Origin: Atherix ibis | Lineage: Eukaryota; Arthropoda; Insecta; Diptera; Athericidae | Assembly: GCA_958298945.1 (NCBI GenBank) | Contig: OY282605.1 | Span: forward strand, 118,912,267-118,976,266 | Reading direction: 5' to 3' | Length of the DNA: 64,000 bases | Part shown: in pieces, positions 11,547 through 23,800 of the stretch | Position numbering within the stretch: position 1 is the first letter of the stretch | Layout of the letters: each line of letters starts with the position of its first letter | Translations under genes and position numbers: made by a program | The notes under the pieces: model-generated | Databases searched by the model: none | Told to the model about the DNA's origin: nothing | What the model saw: only the letters and a program-made list of their open reading frames with translations

Positions 11547-12653
11547 GCGGTCGTTCAATAAGTCCTTAGAAAACCCGAGAAATTGCGCTCGTAGTGTCGG
11601 TAAACTTACTTTTTTTGGTAAGTAGCATTATCGACAGGAAAGCTGTCAAAATTTCAGCTCGATCCATAGTGTAGGTCAATTTCTATCGTCGATTAAAGTT
11701 AACGACATTTATTTGTGCATAACAATGGAAAAAAGCGAGTTTAGGGCTGTCATCAAACATCTCCATTTGAAAGGCTTAAGCCCGAAAGCCGAAAGAAATC
11801 AAAGCCGAGTTGGATGCAGTCCATGGCACATCTGCACCTGTGTTTGCGACGGTTTACAATTGGGTGAATAAATTTAAACGTGGCCGTTCATCCACAAAAG
11901 ATGAACATCGTTCAGGACGCCCAGTTGAGGTGTCTACTCCTGAAATCATCGACAAAATCCACGATCTGATTTTGAACGATCGGCGAATGAAAGTGCGCGA
12001 ATTAGTTGAGGCCACGGGCATATCACAAGGTACAATCCATATCACAAGGTACAGTCGCTTCAATTTTGCATGAAAAACTGTCTGTGAAAAAAATTTCGGC
12101 AACATGGGTGCCGCGTTTGCTCTCAGAGGAGAATAAGCGCAATCGTGTAGTGGACTCTGAGGCTATGTTGGCACTCTTTCATCGCAATCCTGCCGAATTC
12201 CTTCGTTGCGTCGTTATTGCAACGGTTGAGCGAGGAAATCAAAGAGAAACGCCCCCATCTGAAGAAGAAAAAAATCCTCTTGCATCAGGACAATGCGCGT
12301 GTGCACACCTGCGCTGTTTTCATGGCCAAAATTGTGGAATTGAGAATGGAATTGTTGCAGCATCCCGCTTATTCACCAGATTTGGCCCCGAGGGACTATT
12401 TTCTTTTCCCCAATCTGAAGAAATGGCTTGGCGGACGACGGTTCACTTCCAACGAGAACGTCATTGCTCAAGCGGATGAGTATTTTGCAGAACTTCCGAA
12501 ATCCTATTTTTTGGACGGGATAAAAATTTTGGAAAAACGGTTGGAAAAGTGTATAGAGCTAAAAGGAGATTATGTTGTAAAATAAATAAAATTTTGTTTA
12601 AAAAAAAACCGTTTTTTTCTATCTTTTCCTAAGGACTTATTGAACGACCCTCG
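11547..12653 (+). mobile_element. Mariner (family C, copy 1), internally deleted
   Basis: The 3' end is intact (GGACTTATTGAACGACCCTC then TA). The 5' repeat lacks its first five or six bases (GGTCGTTCAATAAGTCCTTA). Both flanks are satellite, so it inserted at a TA within that array. The transposase start is at 11725 (MEKSEFRAVIKHLHLKGL) and the stop at 12583-12585. A short duplication near 11790 and a 19 bp duplication at about 12019-12056 (ATATCACAAGGTACA twice) shift the frame. A deletion near 12210 removes the segment holding the first catalytic Asp. HQDNARVHT and SPDLAPRDYF remain, with DD34D spacing. Confidence 0.87.
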
Positions 12654-12659
12654 TATCTT

Positions 12660-13475
12660 GGGCCATCTCAACTTTATTGAGGTTTTCGACAATCAAAGAT
12701 GTTAAAGGTCAACTATGCCACGTGACAAATCTTCAACCACTTCTTGTTCATCGTTGAAGGCTGTATACTTTTTTTCTTCAATAAAGCTGACTCACCGTAA
12801 GCTTTCTTCGATATTAACAACGACTGACAACGACAAAAAGAAATTTTTAAGGCAAATTCTTTGTTCAATATTAAAAATAATAATTTTTAATATTGAACAA
12901 AGAATTTGCCTTTTTCAAAGCACAAATCTGAGCAGTTACTGATAAGTTTCATAGCTATTTGCCAGCAATTACAATACAATGTTCGTAACCCAGAATTTTA
13001 TCTAATTACAGTTCTGTTCAAGTCCTCTATTCTGTTATAATATCCAAATATCATTGGAATTTTAGGCATGTGCGAAAGTGACCATTTTTTAGGAAGAATT
13101 TCATTCTATTTTTAGGCATGTGCGAAAGTGACCATTTTGAAACGAATTCATAAATAAATTTACAGGCGAATGATTACCAATATTTTTTTGAGATCGATAT
13201 ATTCTTGTTATAAGAAAAAATTGGTATAATACAAATATATTCTTATGACAAACAGAAGAAAATAAAATATTTCAATCAGTCAGTAATTCTGTAAGAAACT
13301 GTTCCGCTTAACACGTGGTATTGCTGCATTCAGAACATAGATGGTTCTATAAACGCTATGGAGTATTTTTGTGATTGACTGATGCTGATAGAGGTTAGAA
13401 AGAAACTGACATTTGGGCCTACATCGCCGGTGCATATCGTGTTTTATAATATTTAAAGTATTTTAAATAATACTA
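12660..13475. other. Upstream region of NO66, no other gene seen
   Basis: After about 15 bp of residual satellite this is unique sequence. Besides the hairpin at 12849-12912 it holds a direct repeat of TTTTAGGCATGTGCGAAAGT at about 13060 and 13109. The NO66 promoter should lie in the last few hundred bases, but I see no TATA box or initiator I would defend. Confidence 0.4.
12849..12912. repeat. Perfect 30 bp inverted repeat with 4 nt loop
   Basis: 12849-12878 and 12883-12912 are exact reverse complements (left arm begins AAGGCAAATTCTTTGTTCAA), separated by AATA. Apart from the loop the structure is uninterrupted. It could form a cruciform or, if transcribed, a hairpin RNA. It may equally be the scar of a template-switch event. 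No terminal repeat of the nearby mariners is contained in it. Confidence 0.9.
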
Positions 13476-15426
13476 ATGGAGGTAATTTGATAGAATTTTA
13501 ATGGTAAATATTTGAAAAAAAATGTTAAGAATTTGATTATTTCACAGGTCGATAGCAATGTTTCAGCATTTTCTGTTTATAGAAATAGTAAACCAAAATT
13601 GAAAAAGAAACCGAAAAAATCATTTATTAAAAAATTTGAAGCAAAATCAAAAGAAGTTAATTTAAGCAAAAAACAAAAAGCTAAGCAAAAAACAAACAAT
13701 AAACAAAGTATACCGTTAAATAAAAGAATTCAGAATTCGGTAGCAAAAGTTAAAGGAAAAGTTGACGAGAAATTGGCAACCAAGACTAAAAAATTGAAAA
13801 AGAAGAAAGAAGCACAAAATAAAACTAAAACGGAGAAACCAATCGATAATGGTTTTTCTGAAAGTGATTATGATGTACATGAATATGAAATGAGAAAAGT
13901 AGAAGCGGTAGTAAATGGCGATGGAATAGATGTGAACGGGAAAAATGTTCAGTCGTCAAAACGAGCAAAAATACTACTATCATCATCATCATCGGCACCA
14001 TGTACCTCAACCTCGGTAACCTCTCCACCAAATAATTCGTCTAGTATTCAAGTGGGTATGCGAGCGTTTAGGTATATTATTGCACCAACGCAGCCCGGCC
14101 ATTTCCTGGAAGACTTCTGGGAGAAACGGCCGTGCGTGATATGTCGAAATAGTGCTGATTACTTTTCGAATTTGATTTCCTTTAATGCAATTGATGAGAT
14201 GCTACGGAAACATCATGTCGAGTATACATCGAATATTGATATTACAAGTTATAAAGATGGTAATCAAGTTATACTATTTTTATAGGGAATTTTTTTTTTA
14301 AATTATAGAAATTATTCCACTTTTAGGAGTACGTTCGACATTAAATCCTGAAGGCCGTGCACTTCCAGCTGCTGTTTGGCAAGCGTATGAAGATGGTTGC
14401 AGTGTTCGTTTGTTAAATCCTCAGAAGTTTATACCAGCAATTCATGATCTAAACGCGCGGCTACAAGAATTTTTCCATAGCATGGTTGGTACAAATGTGT
14501 ACTTGACACCACCGAATACACAAGGATTCGCTCCGCATTACGATGATATCGAAGCGTTTGTATTGCAAATCGAGGGAGAGAAGAATTGGAAAGTTTATAA
14601 ACCAAAATCGATTGCGGAAACTCTTCCTCGATTTTCATCGAGGAATTTCAATCAGGATGAAATTGGTGAGCCGGTAATCGAAATATGCCTTCGACCTGGT
14701 GATACGCTGTATTTTCCACGTGGCTATATTCATCAAGCTTCCACATCAGCCGAACATCATTCCTTACATATTACGCTGAGTGTTTATCAAAAACAATCGT
14801 ACGCTGATCTGTTCGAAATTCTAATACCAAAAATGCTTTCGAAAGCGATCGAAGAAAATGTCGAGTTACGTCAAGGACTTCCCCTTAACATTTGGAATAA
14901 TTTGGGTTTGATTAATTATGATAATGAGAGTCGTGAACGTGAGAAGATTCTTAAGAATTGTAAAAAGTTAATACAATATGTCTTCAATTCGATTCAAATT
15001 GATGAAGCAATTGATACGATGGCTAAGAAATTCCAATATGACGCACTACCACCAGTCTTGACGCCTGAAGAAAAATCAGCAACAATTTTCGGTATGCAAA
15101 CTACCACGAATGAGAGCGGAGAAATTGAGTGGCGTGAAGATCTTCATAAAGAAACGGAAATCAGATTATTACGTGGAAATATTATGCGTTTAGTTAGCGA
15201 AGATGGACAACTTCGTCTTTATTATTATTTGGACAATTTGATTGGTGTTCATGAAGCTGAATCGAATTATTTAGAAGTTGAATATGAGGATGCTGCCATA
15301 ATTGAAGCACTCATTAAATCGTATCCATCCTATGTGAAAGTTGATGATCTATCTTCAATGAAAGATAAAAATTTAGATATTGCCGAAGTGCTCTGGTCAC
15401 GTGGATTAATAATGAAAAAAATCTAA
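13476..15426 (+). CDS. NO66: NO66, JmjC ribosomal oxygenase (three exons)
   Basis: Model: exon 1 13476-13481 (Met-Glu), intron 13482-13547, exon 2 13548-14259, intron 14260-14326, exon 3 14327-15426, 605 residues. The second junction is firm: splicing restores TSYKDGVRSTLNPEGRALP, as in other NO66 proteins. The first is inferred: the exon-2 frame opens without an ATG, but ATGGAG followed by GTAATT and a TTTCACAG acceptor fits in frame. NO66 (RIOX1) is a nucleolar Fe(II)/2-oxoglutarate oxygenase that hydroxylates a histidine of ribosomal protein uL2; histone H3 demethylation has been reported but is disputed. Visible: Lys-rich tail (about 10-115), Ser run (about 148-165), core from about 172, iron ligands His310 and Asp312 (PHYDD) and His375 (GYIHQA), winged-helix C-terminus. 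Length is near the family's (about 640). No stop or frameshift interrupts it, unlike every neighbour. Confidence 0.93.
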
Positions 15427-15519
15427 AAAAAAAAAGCAGGAAATTTTGTTCTGTTGTTATTATTATTGAAAAATTAGAATGACTTTTTTGTTATTTTTGA
15501 AAAATTGTTATTATTTTTA

Positions 15520-16797
15520 TTGGGTTGGTGCAAAAGTTATGCCCGTTTTTTATGGTCCTAGGTAAAAAATTTTTTTCTTCAGAAATGATGAATAGTATCT
15601 TCTTTTAAATGATTGCATTATATAAAGGATGCTTTCCCTCAACTTTCTATTCTGTTTTGGCCTGGTCAGAGTACAGTGAAGAGCCCTTGTATTGTTTCAA
15701 AATGTCGGTCGATAAAGTGCATTTACGTCATTGTTTACTTTATGAATTCCGTAAAGACAATACCGCGAGTGTGGCAACCAAAAACATTTGCGAAGTGTAT
15801 GGAACAGATGTCATCAAAGTTCGGCAGGCACAAAGATGGTTTACAAAATTCCGATCTGGGGATTTTTCACTAATTGATAAACTACGTACCGGGCGGCCAT
15901 TGAAGTCTGATGAGGACAAGTTAAAAGTCATTATTGACACCAATCCACGTCTTACCACCAGGGAGATCGCGTCAATGATGGGAGTCAACCATACAACCGT
16001 ATTAAGGCATTTGAAGCGTATGGGGATGGTTTCGCGGTACGACGTTTGGATACCTCATCAATTGTAGGCTGCCAATTTATTGGATCGTGTTTCAACGTGC
16101 GTTGCTTTGAGTGCGAGACAAAAATATGAACCTTTTTTGCATCGTTTGGTAACGGGAGATGAGAAATGGGTCGTGTACAACAACGTGACAAGAAATAGAC
16201 ATTGGGCTATACCTGGACAAGCCCCATTAACAACTTCGAAAGCCGAAATCCATCAAAAAAAAGTTATGCTTTGAGTTTGGTGGGATTGTAAGGGTATTGT
16301 GTATTTTGAACTCTTGGAATGTAATCAGACAATTACAGCAGAACGATATTGTCAGCAATTATCCAAATTGAACATCGTCCTTCAAAAGGATAGACCAGAA
16401 TTGGTAAACAGAATAGGGGTAGTGTTTTATCACGACAACGCGCGACCACATGTGGCTGTAATGACCCAATACAAGCTGAATTGGGACGTTATCAAGCATC
16501 CTCCGTATTCTCCAGATCTTGCTCCTTCCGATTTCCATTTATTCCAATCACTGCAAAATTTTTTAAATGATAAAAAATTTGATACAATAGTGCAGGTAAA
16601 AACATCCCTTTCTATATATTTCGCATCAAAATCCAAGGAATTTTACTCTAATGGTATTAATAAGTTGATAGAAAGATGGGAGGAGGTTATAAGAACGGAT
16701 GGAAATTATATAATTGATTAAATAAATAATACAAATCTAAAAAAAAAATGTTTAATTGTATATGCAAAAAACGGTCATAACTTTTGCACCAACCCAA
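15520..16797 (+). mobile_element. Mariner (family D), full length with both ends
   Basis: 1278 bp with terminal repeats TTGGGTTGGTGCAAAAGTTA at the left and its inverse at the right, flanked by TA at 15518-15519 and 16798-16799. The ends resemble those of cecropia- and mellifera-group mariners such as Hsmar1. It starts 93 bp after the NO66 stop in the same direction, so it probably lies in or next to the NO66 3' untranslated region. It is the least damaged mariner in the window. Confidence 0.92.
15702..16721 (+). pseudogene. Mariner transposase of family D with two in-frame stops
   Basis: One continuous frame of 339 codons from MSVDKVHLRHCLLYEF to the TAA at 16719-16721, broken only by TAG at 16065-16067 (after WIPHQL) and TGA at 16272-16274 (between KKVML and VWWDCKG). 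It has the bipartite DNA-binding domain (LLYEFRKDNTASVATKNIC, then NHTTVLRHLKRMG), WIPHQL, TGDEKWVVY with the first Asp, YHDNARPH with the second and LAPSDFHLF with the third. Only 31 residues separate the last two Asp instead of 34, from a three-codon deletion after AVMTQ. It cannot give a full protein without reversion of both stops. Confidence 0.9.
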
Positions 16798-16799
16798 TA

Positions 16800-18430
16800 T
16801 TTTAAATTTGATTCTTTTCCACTAACGATTTTTATATCAAGATTAAAAGTAATGATCGTTGTTGATGATAGTTCAATAATGTACCATCATCAGATGCATA
16901 TTTTGCATAAATTGTCCTATTATTCGATAAAAAATGATGAAAATGAAATTTTTATCTTTTAATATCATTCGCAATCGTACAAACATTACTCCAACGAAAT
17001 ATCAGCAAAAAGAAATGAGTAATTAAATATTAATAAAACAATATGACTCTGGCACTATTGTCGATGTGTTAATAATATTTAATACCATTTCGAATGTTGG
17101 AACATTTTCTTTCATCGCATCGTTAGTTATTAATGAGTTGATAAGTTGCCTGTTTATGAGCATTTCTATTATTCCTCAAATAAGTAGTTATTCTTCGGAT
17201 AGAATTTTTTATATGCTGTATAAAATGTTATCTCTCCCAATAAATCCGTACAATGTGATATGTTATTCAATATGCCCACCAATTGCGAAAATAAGAAGAC
17301 TCAGATCAGAAATACATCTCATCCAATTGTGATAAATTACCTGAAAATGATTCCATTGTTCAGTCGATGCTATTTTCACGTTAAACGCTATCTAATGACT
17401 TTGCGATAAAAACAAAAGATGAATATTTTTTCGATAAATGTAACTAATATATAAAAAAAATATAAAGTAATCTCAGAGATTCAATGAGGTGTAATGCGTC
17501 GACGATAAGAGAAGGACTAATGGCCGCTTTAATTGTGCAACTGAAACGCAATCAATCAGAAGCCACTAAACGATTCAGTAGGAATTGTTTCTAGATTTCT
17601 TAGCTCGATGATTCGATTTGGAAATACAATTTGAAAGGCAGCAGATTTTTAACATGCACATTTTCGTGTAAATAAATTAAATTTATAAATGCAGAAACAT
17701 TCGCCATTGGAGGAAGTTTGCTTCCGAATGAATCTCACAAATTATTTTAACTGCCATTTAAACTCTTGATACATTAATGTCGCCCCTTTATTATCGATAT
17801 TGCTTTTAGTTAATATGCATTAATAGTGACTAGGGGAATTGAGAATAACAGAAGTTTATGTCCGTCTGGTTCAGTTAGATCCTTAATCCGCTATTTACGA
17901 ATGCTACTAGGGGTGTTAGAATGAAAATCCAACTAATTTATACGAGCTCATCTGCGGTCGTGTTAAATCGTCCGTTATCACCTTTCACTCTGTGGCCATT
18001 TTACGGCTAACTAAACAATGCTGTCGAGTTGTTGTGCAAACAAACGGAATAGCAATGGAAATTTTCAGAGACTACTCGTAACGGAGGCAGGTACGCTAAG
18101 AATATGGCAGGGTGCGTATTTTGTAGGGATTTCAGAAACTGCCAGAAATCATAATATTCGAGAAAATAATAACAGGAAAAAAGATGCGCTCTTATTTATT
18201 TTCGTAGCCAATTTGATGAGGAATTTGTGGTTTCAATTTGGAAAATGGGATAACATTTAAGAGTGCAATGTTCAGCAATATTTTTGGGGTGATTTTTGTT
18301 TGCGGGAGCATTTAATATTCAATTACTACCCGAAAAATATGTGCATAATTTATGAAACGGTTGAAACACTATTACCAGATTCATTTAGAATTAAATCTGA
18401 AATACTATCATAAGATTATAGAATGTTGCT
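16800..18430. other. No gene seen, unique sequence with less AT-rich patches
   Basis: No supportable reading frame. The part at about 17480-18060 is of more mixed composition than its surroundings and free of repeats, which would fit non-coding regulatory DNA, but the sequence alone does not show this. Confidence 0.35.
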
Positions 18431-20880
18431 GGTATTGAAACACTTCGATTTTTAACAAAACAATTCGATTTTTTACCAAACAGTTGTTTACCTAAAAATA
18501 TTTGTTTGTAAGAGAATTTCGATAAAATATTTAAGAAATTGAAATAAATAATTTGTCAGTAAAAAATTTATAAACCAAAACGCTATAAAAAAAACTTCAA
18601 TAAAAACTTTTTCAGCCGAAAGATTTTTTGAAAATTTATTTATTAAAATTTTCTCTAAAAACAATGGCATCAAAAAATTACTTTAGTTCAACAATTTTCT
18701 AATAAAAATTTATTTCCAAAAAAAAATTTTCGCCAAAAAAAGTTTGTCTATTAAAATTTTTTTTATTTTGAAAATTTTCCAATAAAAAGTTTCTAGCAAA
18801 AAAATTTGCCATCAAAAAAATATTGTCAACAACAAAATTTGCCTGTCAAAAACTGCCAACAAAAAATTTTTTCAACAATAGAAAATTTGTCAGTAAAAAT
18901 GTTAGAAAAAATTAGTCAGTGAAAAATTTTGCATTAAGAAATTGTTCTAAATAAACAAAAAATTTGTCAGTAAAAAATTGCCAGCAAATTTTTCTAATAA
19001 AAAATTTAGTAGAAAGAAAATTTGTCTGTAAAAATTATCCAATAGAAAATTTGTCAGTGAAAATTTTCAGCGATAAAATTGTTAGAAAAATTTGTCAGTA
19101 GAAAATTTGTGAATAAAAATATTGCAGAAAAAATAGTCCTAATAATAAAATCCTTTAAAAAATATTCCAAACATTTTTGAACTACAAAATTTATCTGTCA
19201 AAATTGCCAGTAAAAATTATCTAATAAAAAATTGACAGAAAATTTTGTTTGTAAAAAATTTGTCAGTAAAAAATTTGTAAATAAAAATATTTCAGAAAAA
19301 ATTGTCGAAATAATACTTTTTTTTTCCTTAAAATAATTTCCAATAAAAGAATTGTCAGCAAAAAAAATTTTCCACCAACAAAATTTGTCTGTAAAAAATT
19401 GTCAGCAAACATTTTATAATAAAAAATTTTGCAGCAAAAAAATTTGTCAGTAAAAAATTTTCCAATAGAAAATTTGTCAGTAAATAATTTTCCAATAGAA
19501 AATTTTTCAGTAAAAATTTTCAGCGAAAAAATTGTTAGAAAAATTTGTCAGTAAAAAATTTGTGAATAAAAATATTGCAGAAAAAATAGTCCTAATAATA
19601 AAATCCTTCAAACATTTTTTAACTACAAAATTTATCTGTCAAAATTGCCAGTAAAAATTATCTAATAAAAAATTGACAGAAAATTTTGCTTGTAAAAAAT
19701 TGTGAAATAATACATTTTTTTTGTTTCCCTTAAAATAATTTCCAATAAAAGAATTGTCAGCAAAAAAAATGTCCGCCAACAAAATTTGTTTAAAAAATTG
19801 CCAGCAAAAATTTTCTAATCAAAAATTTTGCAGTAAAAAAATTTGTCAATAAAAAATTTTCCAATAGAAAATTTGTCAGTAAAAAACTTCCAATAGCACA
19901 TTTGTCAGTAAAAATTTTACATTCGAAAATGGTCCAATAAAAAATTTTTCACAAAAAATTTAGCTATTGAAAAATTTTGTATTAAAAAATTTTTCCAAAT
20001 AAACAAAAAATTTGCCTGTAAAAAATTCCCAGCAAAAATTTTCTATTAAAATATTTTGCAGCAAGAAAATTTGTCATTAAAAAATTTGTCAGTAGAAAAA
20101 ATTTCCAATAGAAAATTTGTCAGTAAAAAATTTTCCAATACAAAATTTGTCAGTAAAATTTTCCAATACAAAATTTGTCAGTAAAAATTTTCCAGCAAAA
20201 ATAAAAATTTGTGAATAAAAAATTGGAGAAAAAATTTTCCAAATATTAAAATTTTTTTATTTCCCTTAAAAAAAATTGCAATAAAAAATTTGTCAGACTA
20301 AATTGTCCAAATAATAAAATATGCAAGTAAATAAAATAATCCATTAAAATATTTTTTAGTTTAGCCACAAAATTTGTCTGTAAAAATTGCCAGTAAAAAA
20401 AATCTAATAATAAATTTTCTAGCAAAAAAATTGTCAGAAAATTTTGTTTGCAAAAAAATTTGTCAGTAAAAAATTTGTAAATAAAAATATTTCAGAAAAA
20501 TTGTACAAATAATAAAATTTTCGATTAAAACAATTATGAATAAAAAATTGGTCAGTACAAAATTTTCCAATAGCAAATTTGTCAGTAAAAATGTTTAGAT
20601 TCGAAAATATTCCAATAAAAAATTTTTAACAAACAATTTTCCATTAAGAATTTCTTCCAAAATAAAAGAAAAAAATTGTTAGCAAAAAAATTTGTCTGTT
20701 TAAAAAATGCCAGCAAAAATTTTCTAATAAATAATTTTTAAGCAAGAAAATTGGCCAATAAATATTTTCCAATATAAAATTTAGTCAGTAAAAATTTTTC
20801 CAATAGCAAATTTGTCAGTAAAAATATTCCAATAAAAAAATGTTAGCAAAAAAATTAGTCAGTGAAAAATTTTGCATTAA
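18430..20880. repeat. Diverged AT-rich satellite (AAAATTTGTCAGTAAAAA motif)
   Basis: Short degenerate units of about 25-30 bp, built from AAAATTTGTCAGTAAAAA, TTTTCCAATAGAAAATTTG and CAGCAAAAATTTTC. Similarity between units is irregular, with indels, and no fixed long period holds. A few longer segments recur, for example around 19080-19200 and 19550-19670. This is the older, less homogenised flank of the array that follows. Confidence 0.85.
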
Positions 20881-23800
20881 AAAATTATTCTAAATAAACA
20901 AAAAATTTGTCAGTAAAAAATATTTTTAGCAATAAAATTTGTCTGTAAAAAATTTCAAGCAAAAATTTTCTAATAAGAAATTTTGAAGCAAGAAAATTTG
21001 TTAGTAAATATTTTCCAATATAAAATTTGTCAGTAAAAATTTTTCCAATCGCAAATTTGTCAGTAAAAATATTCCAATAAAAAAATGTTAGCAAAAAAAT
21101 TAGTCAGTGAAAAATTTTGCATTAAAAAATTGTTCGGAATAAACAAAAAATTTGTCAGTAAAAAATATTTTCAGCAATAAAATTTGTCTGTAAAAAATTG
21201 CAAGCAAAAATTTTCTAATAAAAAATTTTGAAGCCAGAAAATTTGTTAGTAAATATTTTCAAATATAAAATTTGTCAGTAAAAAATATTTTCAGCAATAA
21301 AATTTGTCTCTAAAAAATTGCAAGCAAAAATTTTCTAATAAAAATTTTGATGCAAGACAATTTGTTAGTAAATATTTTCCAATATAAAATTTGTCAGTAA
21401 AAAATATTTTCAGCAATAAAACTTGTCTGTAAAAAATTGCAAGCAAAAATTTTCTAATAAAAAATTTTGAAGCCAGAAAATTTGTTAGTAAATATTTTCA
21501 AATATAAAATTTGTCAGTAAAAATTTTTCCAATAGCAAATTTGTCAGTAAAAATATTCCAATAAAAAAATGTTAGCAAAAAAATTAGTCAGTGAAAAATT
21601 TTGCATTAAAAAATTGTTCGGAATAAACAAAAAATTTGTCAGTAAAAAATATTTTCAGCAATAAAATTTGTCTCTAAAAAATTGCAAGCAAAAATTTTCT
21701 AATAAAAAATTTTGAAGCAAGAAAATTTGTTAGTAAATATTTTCCAATATAAAATTTGTCAGTAAAAAATATTTTCAGCAATAAAATTTGTCTGTAAAAA
21801 ATTGCAAGCAAAAATTTTCTAATAAAAAATTTTGAAGCCAGAAAATTTGTTAGTAAATATTTTCAAATATAAAATTTGTCAGTAAAAAATATTTTCAGCA
21901 ATAAAATTTGTCTGTAAAAAATTGCAAGCAAAAATTTTCTAATAAAAAATTTTGAAGCAAGAAAATTTGTTAGTAAATATTTTCCAATATAAAATTTGTC
22001 AGTAAAAAATATTTTCAGCAATAAAATTTGTCTGTAAAAAATTGCAAGCAAAAATTTTCTAATAAAAAATTTTGAAGCAAGAAAATTTGTTAGTAAATAT
22101 TTTCCAATATAAAATTTGTCAGTAAAAATTTTTCCAATAGCAAATTTGTCAGTAAAAATATTCCAATAAAAAAATGTTAGCAAAAAAATTAGTCAGTGAA
22201 AAATTTTGCATTAAAAAATTGTTCTGAATAAACAAAAAATTTGTCAGTAAAAAATATTTTCAGCAATAAAATTTGTCTGTAAAAAATTGCAAGCAAAAAT
22301 TTTCTAATAAAAAATTTTGAATCAAGAAAATTTGTTAGTAAATATTTTCCAATATAAAATTTGTCAGTAAAAAATATTTTCAGCAATAAAATTTGTCTGT
22401 AAAAAATTGCAAGCAAAAATTTTCTAATAAAAAATTTTGAAGCAAGAAAATTTGTTAGTAAATATTTTCCAATATAAAATTTGTCAGTAAAAATTTTTCC
22501 AATAGCAAATTTGTCAGTAAAAATATTCCAATAAAAAAATGTTAGCAAAAAAATTAGTCAGTGAAAAATTTTGCATTAAAAAATTGTTCTGAATAAACAA
22601 AAAATTTGTCAGTAAAAAATATTTTCAGCAATAAAATTTGTCTGTAAAAAATTGCAAGCAAAAATTTTCTAATAAAAAATTTTGAATCAAGAAAATTTGT
22701 TAGTAAATATTTTCCAATATAAAATTTGTCAGTAAAAAATATTTTCAGCAATAAAATTTGTCTGTAAAAAATTGCAAGCAAAAATTTTCTAATAAAAAAT
22801 TTTGAAGCAAGAAAATTTGTTAGTAAATATTTTCCAATATAAAATTTGTCAGTAAAAAATATTTTCAGCAATAAAATTTGTCTGTAAAAAATTGCAAGCA
22901 AAAATTTTCTAATAAAAAATTTTAAAGCAAGAAAATTTGTTAGTAAATATTTTCCAATATAAAATTTGTCAGTAAAAATTTTTCCAATAGCAAATTTGTC
23001 AGTAAAAATATTCCAATAAAAATATGTTAGCAAAAAAATTAGTCAGTGAAAAATTTTGCATTAAAAAATTGTTCTAAATAAACAAAAAATTTGTCAGTAA
23101 AAAATATTTTCAGCAATAAAATTTGTCTATAAAAAATTGCAAGCAAAAATTTTCTAATAAAAAATTTTGAAGCAAGAAAATTTGTTAGTAAATATTTTCC
23201 AATATAAAATTTGTCAGTAAAATATATTTTCAGCAATAAAATTTGTCTGTAAAAAATTGCAAGCAAAAATTTTCTAATAAAAAATTTTGAATCAAGAAAA
23301 TTTGTTAGTAAATATTTTCCAATATAAAATTTGTCAGTAAAAAATATTTTCAGCAATAAAATTTGTCTGTAAAAAATTGCAAGCAAAAATTTTCTAATAA
23401 AAAATTTTGAATCAAGAAAATTTGTTAGTAAATATTTTCCAATATAAAATTTGTCAGTAAAAAATATTTTCAGCAATAAAATTTGTCTGTATAAAATTGC
23501 AAGTAAAAATTTTCTAATAAAAAATTTTGAAGCAAGAAAATTTGTTAGTAAATATTTTCCAATATAAAATTTGTCAGTAAAAAATATTTTCAGCAATAAA
23601 ATTTGTCTGTAAAAAATTGCCAGCAAAAATTTTCTAATAAATAATTTTTAAGCAAGAAAATTGGTCAGTAAATATTTTCCAATATAAAATTTGTCAGTAA
23701 AAATTTTTCCAATAGCAAATTTGTCAGTAAAAATATTCCAATAAAAAAATGTTAGCAAAAAAATTAGTCAGTGAAAAATTTTGCATTAAAAAATTGTTCT

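Noticed and set aside
13512..13547. NO66 starting at the in-frame TTG at 13512
   Set aside because: TTG starts are not usual in animal mRNAs, and a strong acceptor (TTTCACAG) lies between it and the conserved part. The two-codon exon explains the gene better.
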